A stretch of DNA of 64,000 nt from Alkalihalobacillus alcalophilus ATCC 27647 = CGMCC 1.3604 (GTDB lineage: Bacteria > Bacillota > Bacilli > Bacillales > Bacillaceae_D): positions 4,690-68,689 of the forward strand of contig NZ_ALPT02000012.1 of NCBI RefSeq assembly GCF_000292245.2, given 5' to 3'. Of this stretch, positions 45,324-55,547 are shown piece after piece. The position numbers and the translations under genes are program-made. The notes below the pieces were generated by a model. The model did not search any database and was not told where the DNA came from. It saw only the letters and a list, made by a program, of their open reading frames with translations. The number at the start of each line of letters is the position of its first letter. Position 1 is the stretch's first letter.

Positions 45324-45515
45324 TTAGCGAACCAATTGTTCCACAATAGCTGAAATACCTAAATCTACAAGCCAAAAGAATATAGACATAATCAATACAG
45401 TTGTAACAACAACAATTGTATAACGGGTGAGTTCCTTCCTTGTTGGCCAAGAAACTCTTTTCATTTCACGAACTACACCACCAAAAAAATTGCCACTACT
45501 TTTCTCACTTGCCAA
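45324..45515 (-). CDS. secE: Protein translocase subunit SecE
   Basis: The 63-residue single-span protein has the amphipathic motif MKRVSWPTRKELTRYTIVVV followed by one membrane helix (TTVLIMSIFFWLVDLGISAI). It clamps SecY. The start is assigned to TTG 45515, six bases after GGAGGTG; the frame is open to 45563, but that extension is not family-like. It stands before nusG, as in nearly all bacteria. Confidence 0.93.
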   Translation of the reverse strand: MASEKSSGNFFGGVVREMKRVSWPTRKELTRYTIVVVTTVLIMSIFFWLVDLGISAIVEQLVR

Positions 45516-45616
45516 ACGAGACACCTCCAGCACACCAATCAATATAGACAAAAGAAAGCTCATCTATTCCGATTTACGCATATTTTTATTGTGATAGTTT
45601 CTTGCATTTTTAGTAT

Positions 45617-45679
45617 AAAAGAGACTTATTTCTCTCCACCTTCAAAGGGCTAAGTTGCTCCTCAAAAAGAAATAAGTCT
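45617..45679 (-). promoter_or_regulatory. Long-stem hairpin between rpmG and secE
   Basis: AGACTTATTTCT pairs perfectly with AGAAATAAGTCT (12 pairs) across about 34 bases, followed by CTTTTAT on the minus strand. It may terminate the rpmG transcript or be part of the secE leader; an internal TGAGGAG/CTTTGAAGG region could fold further. Confidence 0.5.
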
Positions 45680-45739
45680 ATATCTGGCTCATACAAAACC
45701 TTCAAGATAAAGAAGAATCTTTCTAAAAAGAAATGTCTC

Positions 45740-45889
45740 TTACTTCGTTTCGCGATGAAGTGTATGTTCATTACAAACTTTACAAAACTTCTTCATCTCA
45801 ATTCGATTCATATGAGTTTGTTTATTTTTGTTTGTTGAATAATTACGAGATTGACAGATACTGCAGGCAAGTGCCACTTTAGTCGTCAT
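45740..45889 (-). CDS. rpmG: 50S ribosomal protein L33, zinc-binding form
   Basis: The 49-residue protein has two Cys-x2-Cys pairs ([11 protein letters not shown] and [14 protein letters not shown]), marking the zinc-dependent paralogue. The ATG at 45889 follows AGGAGGTGGCAGACG. The position before secE-nusG is standard in Bacillus. Confidence 0.96.
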   Translation of the reverse strand: MTTKVALACSICQSRNYSTNKNKQTHMNRIEMKKFCKVCNEHTLHRETK

Positions 45890-45930
45890 CGTCTGCCACC
45901 TCCTAATAGATCGTACATACACACATTTTC

Positions 45931-45959
45931 ACTCTAGCACAGCTAAAATTGAGTGTCAA
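45931..45959 (-). promoter_or_regulatory. Sigma-A promoter of rpmG
   Basis: TTGACA (45954-45959), 17-base spacer, TAGAGT (45931-45936) on the minus strand. Confidence 0.7.
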
Positions 45960-46065
45960 TTCAATCTCCAAATTAATAGAGATTTACTTTATTAAATTAA
46001 GAGCCGGTAAGTAGAGAGGAAAAAAAACTTCGAAAAACTCTGAGTGTTAAAATAGGGTTACATAG

Positions 46066-46128
46066 TTAGCTGCATACCCTTCGCGTTCCGTGGGTGAGTC
46101 GGGAGCCTCACTGTCCTTAACGCTTTTA
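46066..46128. repeat. Short copy of a dispersed GC-rich intergenic repeat
   Basis: AGCTGCAT, GTTCCG(T/C)GGGTGAGTCGGG and GCCTC are shared, in order, with the element at 52750-52860. It lies in the gap between rpmG and sigH, which otherwise holds no gene. Confidence 0.6.
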
Positions 46129-46130
46129 AC

Positions 46131-46162
46131 AAAAACGGTACCTGCTCAACTAACAGGTACCG
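46131..46162 (-). terminator. Terminator after sigH
   Basis: CGGTACCTG pairs with CAGGTACCG (perfect nine pairs) around nine bases, followed by TTTTTGTT on the minus strand. Confidence 0.9.
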
Positions 46163-46172
46163 GTCTTAATTC

Positions 46173-46826
46173 TTATAAAGTAACACCTTTTAATTCAACA
46201 TATCGCTCTAGTTTCCTCTTTACTCTTTGCAAGGCATTATCAATGGATTTGACATGCCGGTTTAAATCTTCTGAAATTTCTTGATAGGTTCTTCCGTCTA
46301 AATAGAGCATCAAAACCTGTTGTTCCAAATCACTTAAGATCTCACCCATTTTTAATTCAATATCAGCAAATTCTTCTTGATTAATAAGTAACTCTTCAGG
46401 ATTCGTTACACGTGTTCCACAAATTACGTCGAGTAGTGTACGGTCGGATTCTTCGTCATAAAGGGGCTTGTCCAATGATACATACGAATTTAACGGGATA
46501 TGCTTTTGTCTTGTCGCCGTTTTAATCGCCGTAATAATTTGCCTTGTTACACATAATTCTGCAAAAGCTTTAAACGATGATAATTTCTCGCCATTAAAAT
46601 CGCGAATCGCTTTGTAGAGACCGATCATTCCTTCTTGCACAATGTCTTCGTGATCAGCACCAATCAGAAAATAAGAACGTGCTTTAGCTCTGACAAAATT
46701 TTTGTACTTGTTGATTAAATACTCAAGTGCCGCTCCATTACCTAAACGTGCTTGTCCTACTAATTGGTCATCATCAAACTGATCTAAATTCGGCTTTACT
46801 GCAGTTTCTTGAAGGTCCATGTTCAA
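46173..46826 (-). CDS. sigH: RNA polymerase sigma-H factor
   Basis: The roughly 217-residue sigma factor directs early sporulation and stationary-phase genes. Region 2 (EYLINKYKNFVRAKARSYFL, EDIVQEGMIGLYKAIRDF) and region 4 (LSDLEQQVLMLYLDGRTYQEI, with the helix-turn-helix IDNALQRVKRKLERYV) are clear. A TTG (46826) or the ATG (46820) may start translation; the G-rich site GGGGGG fits both. It has its own promoter after rae1. Confidence 0.97.
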   Translation of the reverse strand: MNMDLQETAVKPNLDQFDDDQLVGQARLGNGAALEYLINKYKNFVRAKARSYFLIGADHEDIVQEGMIGLYKAIRDFNGEKLSSFKAFAELCVTRQIITAIKTATRQKHIPLNSYVSLDKPLYDEESDRTLLDVICGTRVTNPEELLINQEEFADIELKMGEILSDLEQQVLMLYLDGRTYQEISEDLNRHVKSIDNALQRVKRKLERYVELKGVTL

Positions 46827-46867
46827 AACAATCCCCCCGACCTAGGTGCTTGTTAAATTATAGAAAC

Positions 46868-46897
46868 ATTATATAGCACACTTTTCCAGAAGGTCAA
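46868..46897 (-). promoter_or_regulatory. Promoter of sigH
   Basis: TTGACC (46892-46897), 18-base spacer, TATAAT (46868-46873) on the minus strand. It resembles a sigma-A promoter; in B. subtilis this gene is AbrB-repressed. Confidence 0.65.
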
Positions 46898-46904
46898 CTC
46901 CTCT

Positions 46905-47423
46905 TTATAGCCCTCGACGCCATTTTTCAAAAATTTCTGCTATCTCTGATGTAAGCGTGAGATTTGTTGATTCTTGGCTTTTCTTCGTTTTTTCGACAGC
47001 ATGATGAATCCCTTTTTGCATAATTTCTGTTTCCGTTAAAAGCTCTCGTGCCGACTTCCGCAAAGCCCCTTTTCCAAATGTGATCGACTGCTCTGTAAAA
47101 TCCGAAGTAGCGACATGAATCGTCCGGTCAAGGCGATTTAATTCGGAAACAAGCTTCTCGATCCGTTCATCAGCCGTTTCGTTTTTGCCTGTATAAATCA
47201 CATCAACTCTGTAATTTTTATACTTTTTTCCAACGCCTTCAACCATATGAGCATCAAAGATCACTTTCACTTCATAACCTGTATAAGCTTGGTATTCAGC
47301 CATTATCTCGATCAACTGATCCCTTGCAAGTTCTAAGTCTTTATCTTTTAAAGTGCGCAGCTTCGGCCACGCACCTATCATATTATAACCATCAACTAAC
47401 AGAATATCTTTCATTGCCTTCAA
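46905..47423 (-). CDS. rae1: Ribosome-dependent mRNA endonuclease Rae1 (YacP, NYN domain)
   Basis: The 172-residue protein has a PIN/NYN nuclease fold: LLVDGYNMIGAWPKL with the first acidic residue, VKVIFDAHMVEG, TADERIEKLV and HVATSDFTEQ near the rest of the site. B. subtilis Rae1 cuts mRNA in the ribosomal A site. The first codon is TTG, overlapping the rlmB stop by four bases; an ATG three codons later is also possible. Confidence 0.92.
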   Translation of the reverse strand: MKAMKDILLVDGYNMIGAWPKLRTLKDKDLELARDQLIEIMAEYQAYTGYEVKVIFDAHMVEGVGKKYKNYRVDVIYTGKNETADERIEKLVSELNRLDRTIHVATSDFTEQSITFGKGALRKSARELLTETEIMQKGIHHAVEKTKKSQESTNLTLTSEIAEIFEKWRRGL

Positions 47424-48166
47424 TGACCTAGCGGGTTTCTTTTTCTGTATACTTCATACATTAATAAGCTCGCCGCTACAGAAGCATTCAATGATGTGAC
47501 TTGTCCAACCATCGGAATTTGAATCAAGAAGTCGCACTTCTCTTTAATCAACCGACTGATTCCTTTGCCTTCACTCCCTATAACAAGGCCAACAGGCATA
47601 TCATAGGAAGCTTGTCTATAATCTTCGCTGCCTTTTGCATCTGTACCGACAAACCATAAACCACGCTTCTTTAAGTCTTCCATCGTTCTCGCCATATTCG
47701 TCACCCGAACAACTGGGATATACTCAATCGCTCCAGTCGACGCTTTCGCAACCGTTTGGGTTAAACCAACAGCACGCCGTTTCGGAATAATCACACCATG
47801 AGCACCAACAGCATCGGCGGTCCTTAAAATCGAACCTAAGTTATGAGGATCCTCTAATTCATCTAGTAATAAGAAAAAAGGTTCTTCATTACGAGATTGT
47901 GCCAAAGCAAATAAATCATCGAGCTCCTTATATTCATAAGCTGCAATCGACGCGACAACCCCTTGATGATTCGTTGTGCTCACAAGCTGCTCTAACTTTT
48001 TTTTAGGTGCCTGCTGCACAAGTATTCCATTCTGTTTCGCAAGCTCCATCACTTTAGTCATTTGTCCTTTTTGAGAACCTTCTGCAATCCAAATTTTATT
48101 AATTGTATGACCTGAACGTAATGCTTCTATAACGGGATTTTTCCCAACAATAAATTCTTCACTCAC
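47420..48166 (-). CDS. rlmB: 23S rRNA 2'-O-methyltransferase RlmB (SpoU/TrmH family)
   Basis: The 248-residue protein has an N-terminal L30e-like substrate-binding domain ([17 protein letters not shown]) and the knotted SPOUT domain with motifs [36 protein letters not shown] and [23 protein letters not shown] start after GGAGGTGCAGCCAA, overlapping the mrnC stop by four bases. Confidence 0.95.
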   Translation of the reverse strand: MSEEFIVGKNPVIEALRSGHTINKIWIAEGSQKGQMTKVMELAKQNGILVQQAPKKKLEQLVSTTNHQGVVASIAAYEYKELDDLFALAQSRNEEPFFLLLDELEDPHNLGSILRTADAVGAHGVIIPKRRAVGLTQTVAKASTGAIEYIPVVRVTNMARTMEDLKKRGLWFVGTDAKGSEDYRQASYDMPVGLVIGSEGKGISRLIKEKCDFLIQIPMVGQVTSLNASVAASLLMYEVYRKRNPLGH

Positions 48167-48588
48167 TTGGCTGCACCTCCTTCTTTTTCTTGCAGTAGCT
48201 CAAGCATCTTTGCCACAACCTCATCTAAACGGCTTGTCTCCTCTTGTAAATATAAATAGCCAAGAATCGCTTCAAAAGCCGTTGCATAACGATACGTTTG
48301 TACGTCCGTATTCTTTGGCACCGACCCCGACCTTGCATTACGACCACGTCGCACAACTGCAAGCTCAGCTTCTGAAAAAAAGTTATCATCGATCATTTGA
48401 TGAACAACGGCCGCCTGTGCTTTTGCTGATACAAAACTCGTCGCTTCCTTATGCAGCTGATGGGGGCGTACTTTCCCTTGAGCAATCAAGTGGTAGCGAA
48501 TATACATTTCTAAGACCGCATCGCCCATATAAGCAAGGGCGAGCGGGTTTAATTGTTTTAAATCAATATTTGGTTCAATTAACTTCAT
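48163..48588 (-). CDS. mrnC: Mini-ribonuclease III
   Basis: The 141-residue protein is an RNase III catalytic domain ([20 protein letters not shown], with the catalytic Asp and Glu) without a double-stranded-RNA-binding domain. In Bacillus it matures the ends of 23S rRNA. The ATG at 48588 immediately follows the cysS stop (TAATATG). Confidence 0.95.
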   Translation of the reverse strand: MKLIEPNIDLKQLNPLALAYMGDAVLEMYIRYHLIAQGKVRPHQLHKEATSFVSAKAQAAVVHQMIDDNFFSEAELAVVRRGRNARSGSVPKNTDVQTYRYATAFEAILGYLYLQEETSRLDEVVAKMLELLQEKEGGAAK

Positions 48589-48589
48589 A

Positions 48590-49987
48590 TTATCCTCGTT
48601 TCCACCGTACACCTTGAGCCGTATCTTCTAAAATAATCCCTTTTTCTTTTAAGAAATCACGAATTTCATCTGCTCGAGCAAAGTTTCGTGCGATACGAGC
48701 CTCATTTCTCTCTTCAATTAAGTCATCAATCTCAGCATCAAGCATTTCTGCCTCTTCTGCTAAACTAATCCCTAACACAGCTGATAATTCATCAAGCATT
48801 TCTATAAAGGCTTGCAAGATTTTTTTAGATGTTTGCTCTTCTCGTAAATAACGATTGGCTTCTTTTGCCAAATCAAATAACACAGAAATTCCATTAGCCG
48901 AGTTAAAGTCGTCATCCATTTCTTCAATAAAACGACCTTTTGCTTTTTCTATCTTTTCGAGCCAATCCCCTACTTCACCAAAGTCAGCGGATTGTTTAAA
49001 ACGATGCTCCAAACTTTCCCTTGCACCTTTTAAACGTTCTAAACCTCTTTTTGCTCCCTCTAAAAGCTCGTCACTGAAATTAATTGGACTACGATAATGA
49101 GCCGTTAGCATAAAAAATCGGATGACTTCTGGTGAATGCTGTTGAATCATGTCATGAGCCAAAACAAAATTTCCTAGTGATTTCGACATTTTTTCATTAT
49201 CAATATTAATAAATCCATTGTGTAACCAATAATTGGCCATCGTTTTTCCTGTTAAAGCTTCTGACTGAGCAATTTCATTTTCGTGATGCGGGAACGTTAA
49301 ATCCTGGCCGCCAGCATGAATGTCGATCGTATCCCCTAAATATTTTTTGACCATCGCTGAGCATTCAATATGCCAGCCTGGTCTTCCGTCCCCCCACGGA
49401 CTCTTCCATGAGATTTCTCCTGCCTTTGCATCTTTCCATAAAGCAAAATCAAGTGGATCTTCTTTTCTCGCGTCGACTTCTACTCTCGAACCTGATCGTA
49501 AATCGTCAATCGACTGGGAAGAAAGTTTTCCGTAACCTTTAAATTTTCTCGTTCTAAAATAAACATCCCCATCTGCCTCATAAGCGTACCCTTTATCAAC
49601 TAATTGCTTAATAAAGTCAATAATTTCAGGAATCGTTTCCGTTACTCTCGGGTGATGGTCCGCTTCCTTTACCCCTAAAGCACATGTATCTTCATGGTAA
49701 GCCTGGATAAAACGATTTGCTACTTCAAATACATCCTCACCTAATTCATGGGCAGCTCGAATGATTTTATCATCCACATCAGTAAAATTTGAAACAAAAT
49801 GCACGTCATAGCCGCGATATTTCAAATAATTTCGTACGACATCATAAACGATCGGTGGTCTTGCATTCCCGATATGAATATAATTGTAGACAGTGGGTCC
49901 ACAAACATACATTTTTACCTTGCCCTCTTCCATCGGTACAAATGTTTCTTTCTTTTTTGTTAAACTATTATAAAGTTTGATCGACAT
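48590..49987 (-). CDS. cysS: Cysteinyl-tRNA synthetase
   Basis: The 465-residue class I enzyme has the HIGH motif ([12 protein letters not shown]), zinc ligands (MYVCGPTV, the WHIECSAM Cys and [11 protein letters not shown]) and KMSKSLGN near residue 266. It charges tRNA-Cys. It follows cysE by about 120 bases in a unit governed by the upstream Cys T-box. ATG after AAAGGAGAAGGTCGT. Confidence 0.98.
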   Translation of the reverse strand: MSIKLYNSLTKKKETFVPMEEGKVKMYVCGPTVYNYIHIGNARPPIVYDVVRNYLKYRGYDVHFVSNFTDVDDKIIRAAHELGEDVFEVANRFIQAYHEDTCALGVKEADHHPRVTETIPEIIDFIKQLVDKGYAYEADGDVYFRTRKFKGYGKLSSQSIDDLRSGSRVEVDARKEDPLDFALWKDAKAGEISWKSPWGDGRPGWHIECSAMVKKYLGDTIDIHAGGQDLTFPHHENEIAQSEALTGKTMANYWLHNGFINIDNEKMSKSLGNFVLAHDMIQQHSPEVIRFFMLTAHYRSPINFSDELLEGAKRGLERLKGARESLEHRFKQSADFGEVGDWLEKIEKAKGRFIEEMDDDFNSANGISVLFDLAKEANRYLREEQTSKKILQAFIEMLDELSAVLGISLAEEAEMLDAEIDDLIEERNEARIARNFARADEIRDFLKEKGIILEDTAQGVRWKRG

Positions 49988-50107
49988 ACGACCTTCTCCT
50001 TTTAATTAAAATACCTGTCTCTTTATCAATGCCTCAAAGTGTTCCACTTCTATTTACATCCTCGACATTTGCCTATAATATATTCTTTCTTACCTATTAT
50101 GTTCTCA

Positions 50108-50767
50108 TTAAGAATTATTTTTTCTTTCTTGCCCTAACTCTTTTTTTAATTTCGAGATTTCGTCTTCTAACTCTTTCAATTTATCTGCGACTGGGTCTGG
50201 TAGCATATGATGATTTAAGCTTTTCACGACCTTGATTCCATCTTGAACAACAATCTTACCAGGGATCCCGACAACCGTTGAATTCGCCGGTACTTCATTA
50301 AGCACAACTGAGCCAGCTCCAATTCGTGCATTCTCTCCGATTGTAAAAGATCCAAGAACTTTAGCGCCAGAGGCAATGAGCACTCCATCCTCTACAGTTG
50401 GATGACGCTTGCCTTTTTCTTTCCCTGTACCACCTAAAGTCACCCCTTGATAGATGGTTACATTATTTCCAATTTCACACGTTTCACCAATCACAACTCC
50501 CATACCGTGATCAATAAACACTCGTTGCCCAATGACTGCACCTGGATGAATTTCAACCCCTGTAATAAAACGATTCAATTGTGATAACAAACGACCAATG
50601 AAATAAAACTTTTTCTTCCATAGCCAGTGAGCGAAACGATGCATCCAAATTGCATGGACTCCTGAATAGGTGAAAACCACTTCAAACCGACTACGTGCGG
50701 CAGGATCTTGGTCAAAAACAACATCTATATCATTTAATAGAGTTTGAAACTTTTTTTTCATCTCCAC
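50108..50767 (-). CDS. cysE: Serine O-acetyltransferase
   Basis: The 219-residue enzyme makes O-acetylserine, the carbon skeleton for cysteine. It has the N-terminal helical SATase domain and a left-handed beta-helix of hexapeptide repeats ([40 protein letters not shown] with the catalytic His/Asp). It ends in a charged coil ([17 protein letters not shown]), longer than the feedback-sensing tail of E. coli CysE. A GTG (50767) or an ATG (50761) may be used. Confidence 0.97.
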   Translation of the reverse strand: MEMKKKFQTLLNDIDVVFDQDPAARSRFEVVFTYSGVHAIWMHRFAHWLWKKKFYFIGRLLSQLNRFITGVEIHPGAVIGQRVFIDHGMGVVIGETCEIGNNVTIYQGVTLGGTGKEKGKRHPTVEDGVLIASGAKVLGSFTIGENARIGAGSVVLNEVPANSTVVGIPGKIVVQDGIKVVKSLNHHMLPDPVADKLKELEDEISKLKKELGQERKNNS

Positions 50768-50834
50768 TCATCCCCCATTATAAGCAAAGCGTTTAGTTTA
50801 ATTTATTTGGTGACGCTTATCTCCTCTAAAAGTC

Positions 50835-51105
50835 AAAAAGCACCTCTATGCACTATTATTGTGCACAGAGGCGCTAACGCGCGGTCCCACTCTGTTTCAA
50901 TAATGCCACAAGCTCCGGCACTATTTTTCTCAACTTTGCGTATAACGTCGCAACACGCTTTTCCCTACTTCATTTCAAGAAAAGGCTCAAGGGTGCATTT
51001 TCGGAAGCTTCTACTTAAATCACTTTCAGCCATGGTGATTCTCTCTTTCAAGTTAGAAAAGACTTCTTACTTTTCCCTCTCAACACGTTGTTCTATCAAA
51101 CTCTA
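50835..51105 (-). ncRNA. Cysteine T-box riboswitch of cysE-cysS
   Basis: The leader holds the conserved T-box core TGGGACCGCG (50880-50889) and a terminator GCGCCTCTGTGCAC/GTGCATAGAGGTGC with TTTTT (50835-50874). In stem I a TGC triplet (50995-50997, context AAATGCACC) fits as the Cys specifier. Uncharged tRNA-Cys should stabilise the antiterminator and switch on both genes. Confidence 0.92.
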
Positions 51106-51146
51106 GAATGACAAATAATCACAGTCTATGTCATTTTGATTAAATG

Positions 51147-52601
51147 TTATACTAATTTTTTCAATCTTGCTACAACTATTTCTTTGCCAAGAAGCTCAAT
51201 TGAATCATCAAGCTCACGACCATGGGTTTGACCTGTTGTAGCGACACGAATTGGCATAAATAATTTCTTTCCTTTTTGCCCAGTCGCTTTTTGGGTTGCT
51301 TTGATCGCACTTTTAATATTCGCAGCCACAAATTCCTCTAATTGTTCCAACTCATTTAAAAAGGCTTGCATCACTTCTGGAACTTGCTCTTCATTAAGAA
51401 CAGCTTGTGCTTCTTCATTATACTCAATTTCCTCTTTAAAGAACAACTCTGTCAACTCTACAATTTCAGCACCATAGTGAAGTTGCTCTTGATAAAGTCC
51501 AACAAGACGTTTCACCCACTGAGTTTGTTCAGCACTCATCACCTCAGGAAGACGACCCGCTTTCACTAAATGGGGCACAGTCAATTCAAGAACTTCATCC
51601 AAATCAGCTTTTTTCATATACTGATTATTCATCCAAGCTAATTTATCTGTATCAAAGACGGCTGGTGATTTCAAGACACGCTCTAAACTAAATTGCTTCT
51701 CAAGATCTTCTAATGAGAAAATTTCCTCTTCACCAACTGGAGACCAGCCAAGTAAAGCAAGAAAGTTAACGATCGCATCTGGACGATACCCAAGGTCTTT
51801 ATATTGTTCAACAAATTGAATAATCGACTCATCACGTTTACTCATTTTTTGTCTATCTGCATTTAGAATTAAAGAAGCATGGGCAAAAGTTGGGACTTCC
51901 AAACCTAATGCTTCATACAATAATACTTGGCGTGGTGTATTCGATAAATGTTCTTCACCACGAATAACATGTGTAATTTTCATTAAATAATCGTCAATAA
52001 CAACCGCAAAATTATACATTGGAACGCCATCTTTACGGGCAATAACAAAGTCACCAATTCCGTCTGATTCAAAGGAAACCTCGCCACGAACGGCATCTTC
52101 AATTTTAATCACTTTTCCTTCAGGAACACGGAAACGAATGACTGGTTTTAACCCTTTCTCTTCATAAGCTTTTCTTTGCTCGTCGGTTAAATCTCGATCA
52201 CGTCCACTGTATTTTGGCGTTTCACCTTTAGCAAGCTGTGCTTCACGCTCTGCTTGTAATTCTTCTTCCGTCATATAACAGTAATAAGCATCGCCTTTGG
52301 AAAGTAGTTTTTCTAAATACTCTTGATAAATCTCCGTACGCTCCATACTACGGTAAGGACCATAAGGACCTCCTACATCAATGCTCTCATCCCAATGAAT
52401 ACCAAGCCACTTTAAACTCTCCAATAACTTCTCCGTCGCACTATCAACATTTCTTGCTTGATCCGTATCTTCAATTCTTAAGATGAATTGTCCACCTTGG
52501 TTTTTCGCATATAAATAGTTGAATAGAGCTGAACGTGCACCACCAATATGTAAATGCCCAGTCGGACTTGGGGCAAAACGTACACGAATATCTTTTGTCA
52601 T
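51147..52601 (-). CDS. gltX: Glutamyl-tRNA synthetase
   Basis: The 484-residue class I enzyme begins [20 protein letters not shown] (HIGH motif) and has KMSKRDES near residue 253. As Bacilli usually lack GlnRS, it is probably non-discriminating and also charges tRNA-Gln for the amidotransferase route. The ATG at 52601 follows GGAGAG-TGTAGAAGG; the longer frame to 52646 is not family-like. A 309-base gap with a repeat separates it from ispF. Confidence 0.97.
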   Translation of the reverse strand: MTKDIRVRFAPSPTGHLHIGGARSALFNYLYAKNQGGQFILRIEDTDQARNVDSATEKLLESLKWLGIHWDESIDVGGPYGPYRSMERTEIYQEYLEKLLSKGDAYYCYMTEEELQAEREAQLAKGETPKYSGRDRDLTDEQRKAYEEKGLKPVIRFRVPEGKVIKIEDAVRGEVSFESDGIGDFVIARKDGVPMYNFAVVIDDYLMKITHVIRGEEHLSNTPRQVLLYEALGLEVPTFAHASLILNADRQKMSKRDESIIQFVEQYKDLGYRPDAIVNFLALLGWSPVGEEEIFSLEDLEKQFSLERVLKSPAVFDTDKLAWMNNQYMKKADLDEVLELTVPHLVKAGRLPEVMSAEQTQWVKRLVGLYQEQLHYGAEIVELTELFFKEEIEYNEEAQAVLNEEQVPEVMQAFLNELEQLEEFVAANIKSAIKATQKATGQKGKKLFMPIRVATTGQTHGRELDDSIELLGKEIVVARLKKLV

Positions 52602-52649
52602 CCTTCTACACTCTCCGTTTCTAATATATGAGCAACATGCACTCATTTT

Positions 52650-52910
52650 ACTTTTCTTATTTTAGCACCAACTAAAGGGCAATCGTCAAGTATCTCTCTT
52701 TCTTTAGAGGCAGCAGAAAAACGGTCGACACGTTAGCTTACTCCACGAGCTGCATGTCCTACACGTTCCGCGGGTGAGTCGGGGGCCTCCTCGCTCATCG
52801 CTGCGGGGTCTCCCTTCCTTCACTAATCCCGCAGGAGTCTCCAGGGAGTACAGCCGAAGCTGATCATTTGGATAACATCCTTCTTCCTGACCCTCTTAGC
52901 ACTAACTAGT
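52650..52910. repeat. GC-rich dispersed intergenic repeat between ispF and gltX
   Basis: Positions about 52740-52860 carry GTTCCGCGGGTGAGTCGGG, CTCGCTCATCGCTGCGGGG and CCCGCAGGAGTCTCC with partial inverted symmetry (CTGCGGG/CCCGCAG). It is related to 46066-46128. It resembles repeats common in Bacillus intergenic regions (recalled, not checked). TTGACG (52684-52689) and TAAAAT (52659-52664) could be a weak gltX promoter with a 19-base spacer. Confidence 0.6.
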
Positions 52911-53396
52911 TTACCCTTTTTTTGCTTGTAATAAAATGACGGCTTGTGAAGCAATCCCTTCCCCACGGCCTGTGAATCCTAATTTCTCTGTTGTTGTCGC
53001 CTTTACATTGATTTGCGAAACATTGGCCTCCAGCAGTTCAGCGATGCGATTTCTCATTGAATCAATATGAGGAGCCATCTTTGGTTGCTGAGCAATGATC
53101 GTACAATCTAAATTGCCTAGCTCATACCCTTTTTCCTTCACAATTTTCCATACATCGATTAATAACTTCGCTGAGTCGGCATCTTTAAATTCTGCTGATG
53201 TATCTGGGAAATGCTTCCCGATGTCACCTTCCCCAATCGCCCCAAGGGCAGCATCTGCAATGGTATGTAGCAAAACATCAGCATCTGAATGTCCTAATAA
53301 ACCTTTTTCATAGGGAATCGTAATCCCGCCAATAATAAGAGGTCTGCCTTCTACTAATTGATGTACATCAAAACCTTGTCCTATTCTAAACATCAT
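52911..53396 (-). CDS. ispF: 2-C-methyl-D-erythritol 2,4-cyclodiphosphate synthase
   Basis: The 161-residue enzyme performs the cyclisation step of the MEP isoprenoid pathway. Zinc ligands lie in FDVHQL and the family signature [33 protein letters not shown] closes the fold. Two ATGs in tandem (53396, 53393) follow GCGAGGAATA. It overlaps ispD by 11 bases, so the two pathway enzymes are made together. Confidence 0.97.
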   Translation of the reverse strand: MMFRIGQGFDVHQLVEGRPLIIGGITIPYEKGLLGHSDADVLLHTIADAALGAIGEGDIGKHFPDTSAEFKDADSAKLLIDVWKIVKEKGYELGNLDCTIIAQQPKMAPHIDSMRNRIAELLEANVSQINVKATTTEKLGFTGRGEGIASQAVILLQAKKG

Positions 53397-54078
53397 TATT
53401 CCTCGCTTCCATTCCAATGATTGCTTCAGCAAATAATAAATCTTCTTGTGTTGTAATTTTTATATTAAAATAATCGCCTTCCACAATTGTGACTGGCTTG
53501 CCATACCATTCAACAAGACTCGCGTCATCCGTTCCTAACTTCTGTTCTATTAATGCTTTGTTGTGAGCTTGTTTAATTAAACCCACTTGAAAAGCTTGTG
53601 GGGTTTGGACAGACCATAACTCAGAGCGATCGAGTGTATCTACTACTTGTTGATTTTCGACTTTTTTAATCGTATCTTTTACTGGAACAGCTACAATCGC
53701 CGCCCCATCCTCTGCAGCCACTTCGACTAGCTCATGAATGACCGTTCTCTTCACAAATGGCCTTGCTCCATCATGGATTAAAACGATCTTCCCAGCGTCA
53801 ATTTCGTCTAATCCACATTTTACACTATCTTGCCGCTCAACCCCACCAGGAATAATCTTTTTTATCTTTCCATAGTCGCCATCAATTAAATCTGCTAAAA
53901 GCTCTATTTCACCCTGATGAGCCACCAAAACGACTTCATCACACCATGGGTCTTCTTCAAATAGCGTCAACGTATGTAACAAAAGTGGGCGATTTTGCAG
54001 TTCAATTAGTAATTTGTTCTTTCCTGCTTTCATCCGTTTCCCTTGACCAGCTGCCAAAAGAATGAGACTATACCTCAT
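53386..54078 (-). CDS. ispD: 2-C-methyl-D-erythritol 4-phosphate cytidylyltransferase
   Basis: The 230-residue nucleotidyltransferase has the CTP-binding motif [17 protein letters not shown], then IHDGARPF, and [14 protein letters not shown] near the C-terminus. It makes CDP-methylerythritol in the MEP pathway. It starts after the yacL terminator and must have its own promoter in the preceding 150 bases; TAAAAT at about 54115 is a possible -10. Confidence 0.97.
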   Translation of the reverse strand: MRYSLILLAAGQGKRMKAGKNKLLIELQNRPLLLHTLTLFEEDPWCDEVVLVAHQGEIELLADLIDGDYGKIKKIIPGGVERQDSVKCGLDEIDAGKIVLIHDGARPFVKRTVIHELVEVAAEDGAAIVAVPVKDTIKKVENQQVVDTLDRSELWSVQTPQAFQVGLIKQAHNKALIEQKLGTDDASLVEWYGKPVTIVEGDYFNIKITTQEDLLFAEAIIGMEARNNDV

Positions 54079-54226
54079 TATATTCTCTCCATTTCACATT
54101 TTCTTGCTCTTATTTTAGCATGATTACGAAAAAAGTGATTAAATTAACCTGACTTGCTAAAAATGGCTCTGAATATTAGGCTGCTGCCTCCAAATGACAG
54201 ACATAATCAACATCTAATTAAACATC

Positions 54227-54270
54227 AAAAAAAGTAGATGAAAAAGCACACTGGGCTTCTCACCTACTTT
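54227..54270 (-). terminator. Terminator after the PIN-TRAM gene
   Basis: AAAGTAGGTGA pairs with TCATCTACTTT (one G-U) and is followed by seven T on the minus strand. Confidence 0.87.
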
Positions 54271-54313
54271 ATTATAAGACTTATCTTATTAGCCCACTCT
54301 ATTGTGACTCTGT

Positions 54314-55390
54314 TTAGAGAGCTTTTTCCAATACTTTAGGCTTGGCAAAAATCATACGACCCGCACTCGTTTGTAAAACACTCGTAACGATCACATCAAT
54401 ATGTTTACTAATAAAGTCTCTTCCACCTTCTACAACAATCATCGTTCCATCGTCTAAATAAGCGACACCTTGATGATGCTCTTTTCCATCTTTAATGACT
54501 TGAACATTTAACTCTTCTCCAGGAAGAACAACAGGCTTAACGGCATTTGCTAAATCATTTATATTTAGCACCGATACACCTTGAAGCTCACACACTTTAT
54601 TTAAGTTAAAATCGTTTGTCACGACAATACCAGAAGTGAGCTTCGCTAATTTCACTAACTTGCTATCGACTTCATGAATCTCTTCAAAATCCCCTTCATA
54701 AATTTCAACATTGATAGGGAGTTCTTTTTGAATTTTATTTAATATATCTAAACCTCTACGACCTCGATTACGTTTTAAAACATCAGAAGAATCAGCGATA
54801 TGTTGTAATTCTTCTAAAACAAAACCTGGAATCACTAACGTGCCTTCTAGAAAACGCGTTTTGCAAATATCCGCAATACGTCCATCGATAATGACACTTG
54901 TATCCAATATTTTAAGATCAGAGTCTGTCTGCGTATCATCTTTTTTCTTATCTTTGCCTAGTTGCTTTGTCACCGTAAAAACTTGAACAAGTTCATCACG
55001 TTTTTTAAAGCCAATTTGAAACCCTAGGTACCCTAACAAAAGCGTTAGAAAAATTGGAAGTATCGTACTTATTACCGGGATTTCCACTGCATTTAATGGA
55101 ATAAGAAATGCCACAATAAGTCCAATAATTAACCCCATTGAACCAAAGAGAACGTCTGTTACAGGTGCTTTAACAATCGCTTCTTCAAGAACTTTAATAA
55201 ACCCGACAAAATGATCAGCTAACCATAAACTAATTATAAATAATAGCAATGCACCAATGACGACGCCTACATATGGGGATGCCATCCAACCAGAACCTAA
55301 ATCCAATAATTGAATAAGTTCAGGGATATAGATAAAACCTAACGTTCCACCAACTAATATAAAACATAATTGTATTATCCTTCTCAACAC
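54314..55390 (-). CDS. Membrane-anchored PIN-TRAM domain protein (YacL)
   Basis: The 358-residue protein has four hydrophobic segments in its first 130 residues, then a PIN nuclease-like domain ([37 protein letters not shown]) and a C-terminal TRAM domain ([19 protein letters not shown]). The acidic PIN residues are kept, so it could be a membrane-tethered nuclease; its cellular role is not settled. GTG start with GGAGGTGAAAAAGAA. It follows disA as in Bacillus. Confidence 0.9.
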   Translation of the reverse strand: MLRRIIQLCFILVGGTLGFIYIPELIQLLDLGSGWMASPYVGVVIGALLLFIISLWLADHFVGFIKVLEEAIVKAPVTDVLFGSMGLIIGLIVAFLIPLNAVEIPVISTILPIFLTLLLGYLGFQIGFKKRDELVQVFTVTKQLGKDKKKDDTQTDSDLKILDTSVIIDGRIADICKTRFLEGTLVIPGFVLEELQHIADSSDVLKRNRGRRGLDILNKIQKELPINVEIYEGDFEEIHEVDSKLVKLAKLTSGIVVTNDFNLNKVCELQGVSVLNINDLANAVKPVVLPGEELNVQVIKDGKEHHQGVAYLDDGTMIVVEGGRDFISKHIDVIVTSVLQTSAGRMIFAKPKVLEKAL

Positions 55391-55547
55391 TTCTTTTTCA
55401 CCTCCTTGTACCTATTATAGACAAGTTTCATAAATCAAAACCTAGCAAACTGCATTTCACATAAAATTCCATCTTTATCGGCATTTTCTCTTGAAAAGGA
55501 CATCGTTTTGTCGAAAGGTTTTTATAGAGAAATCACACATTTTATCA

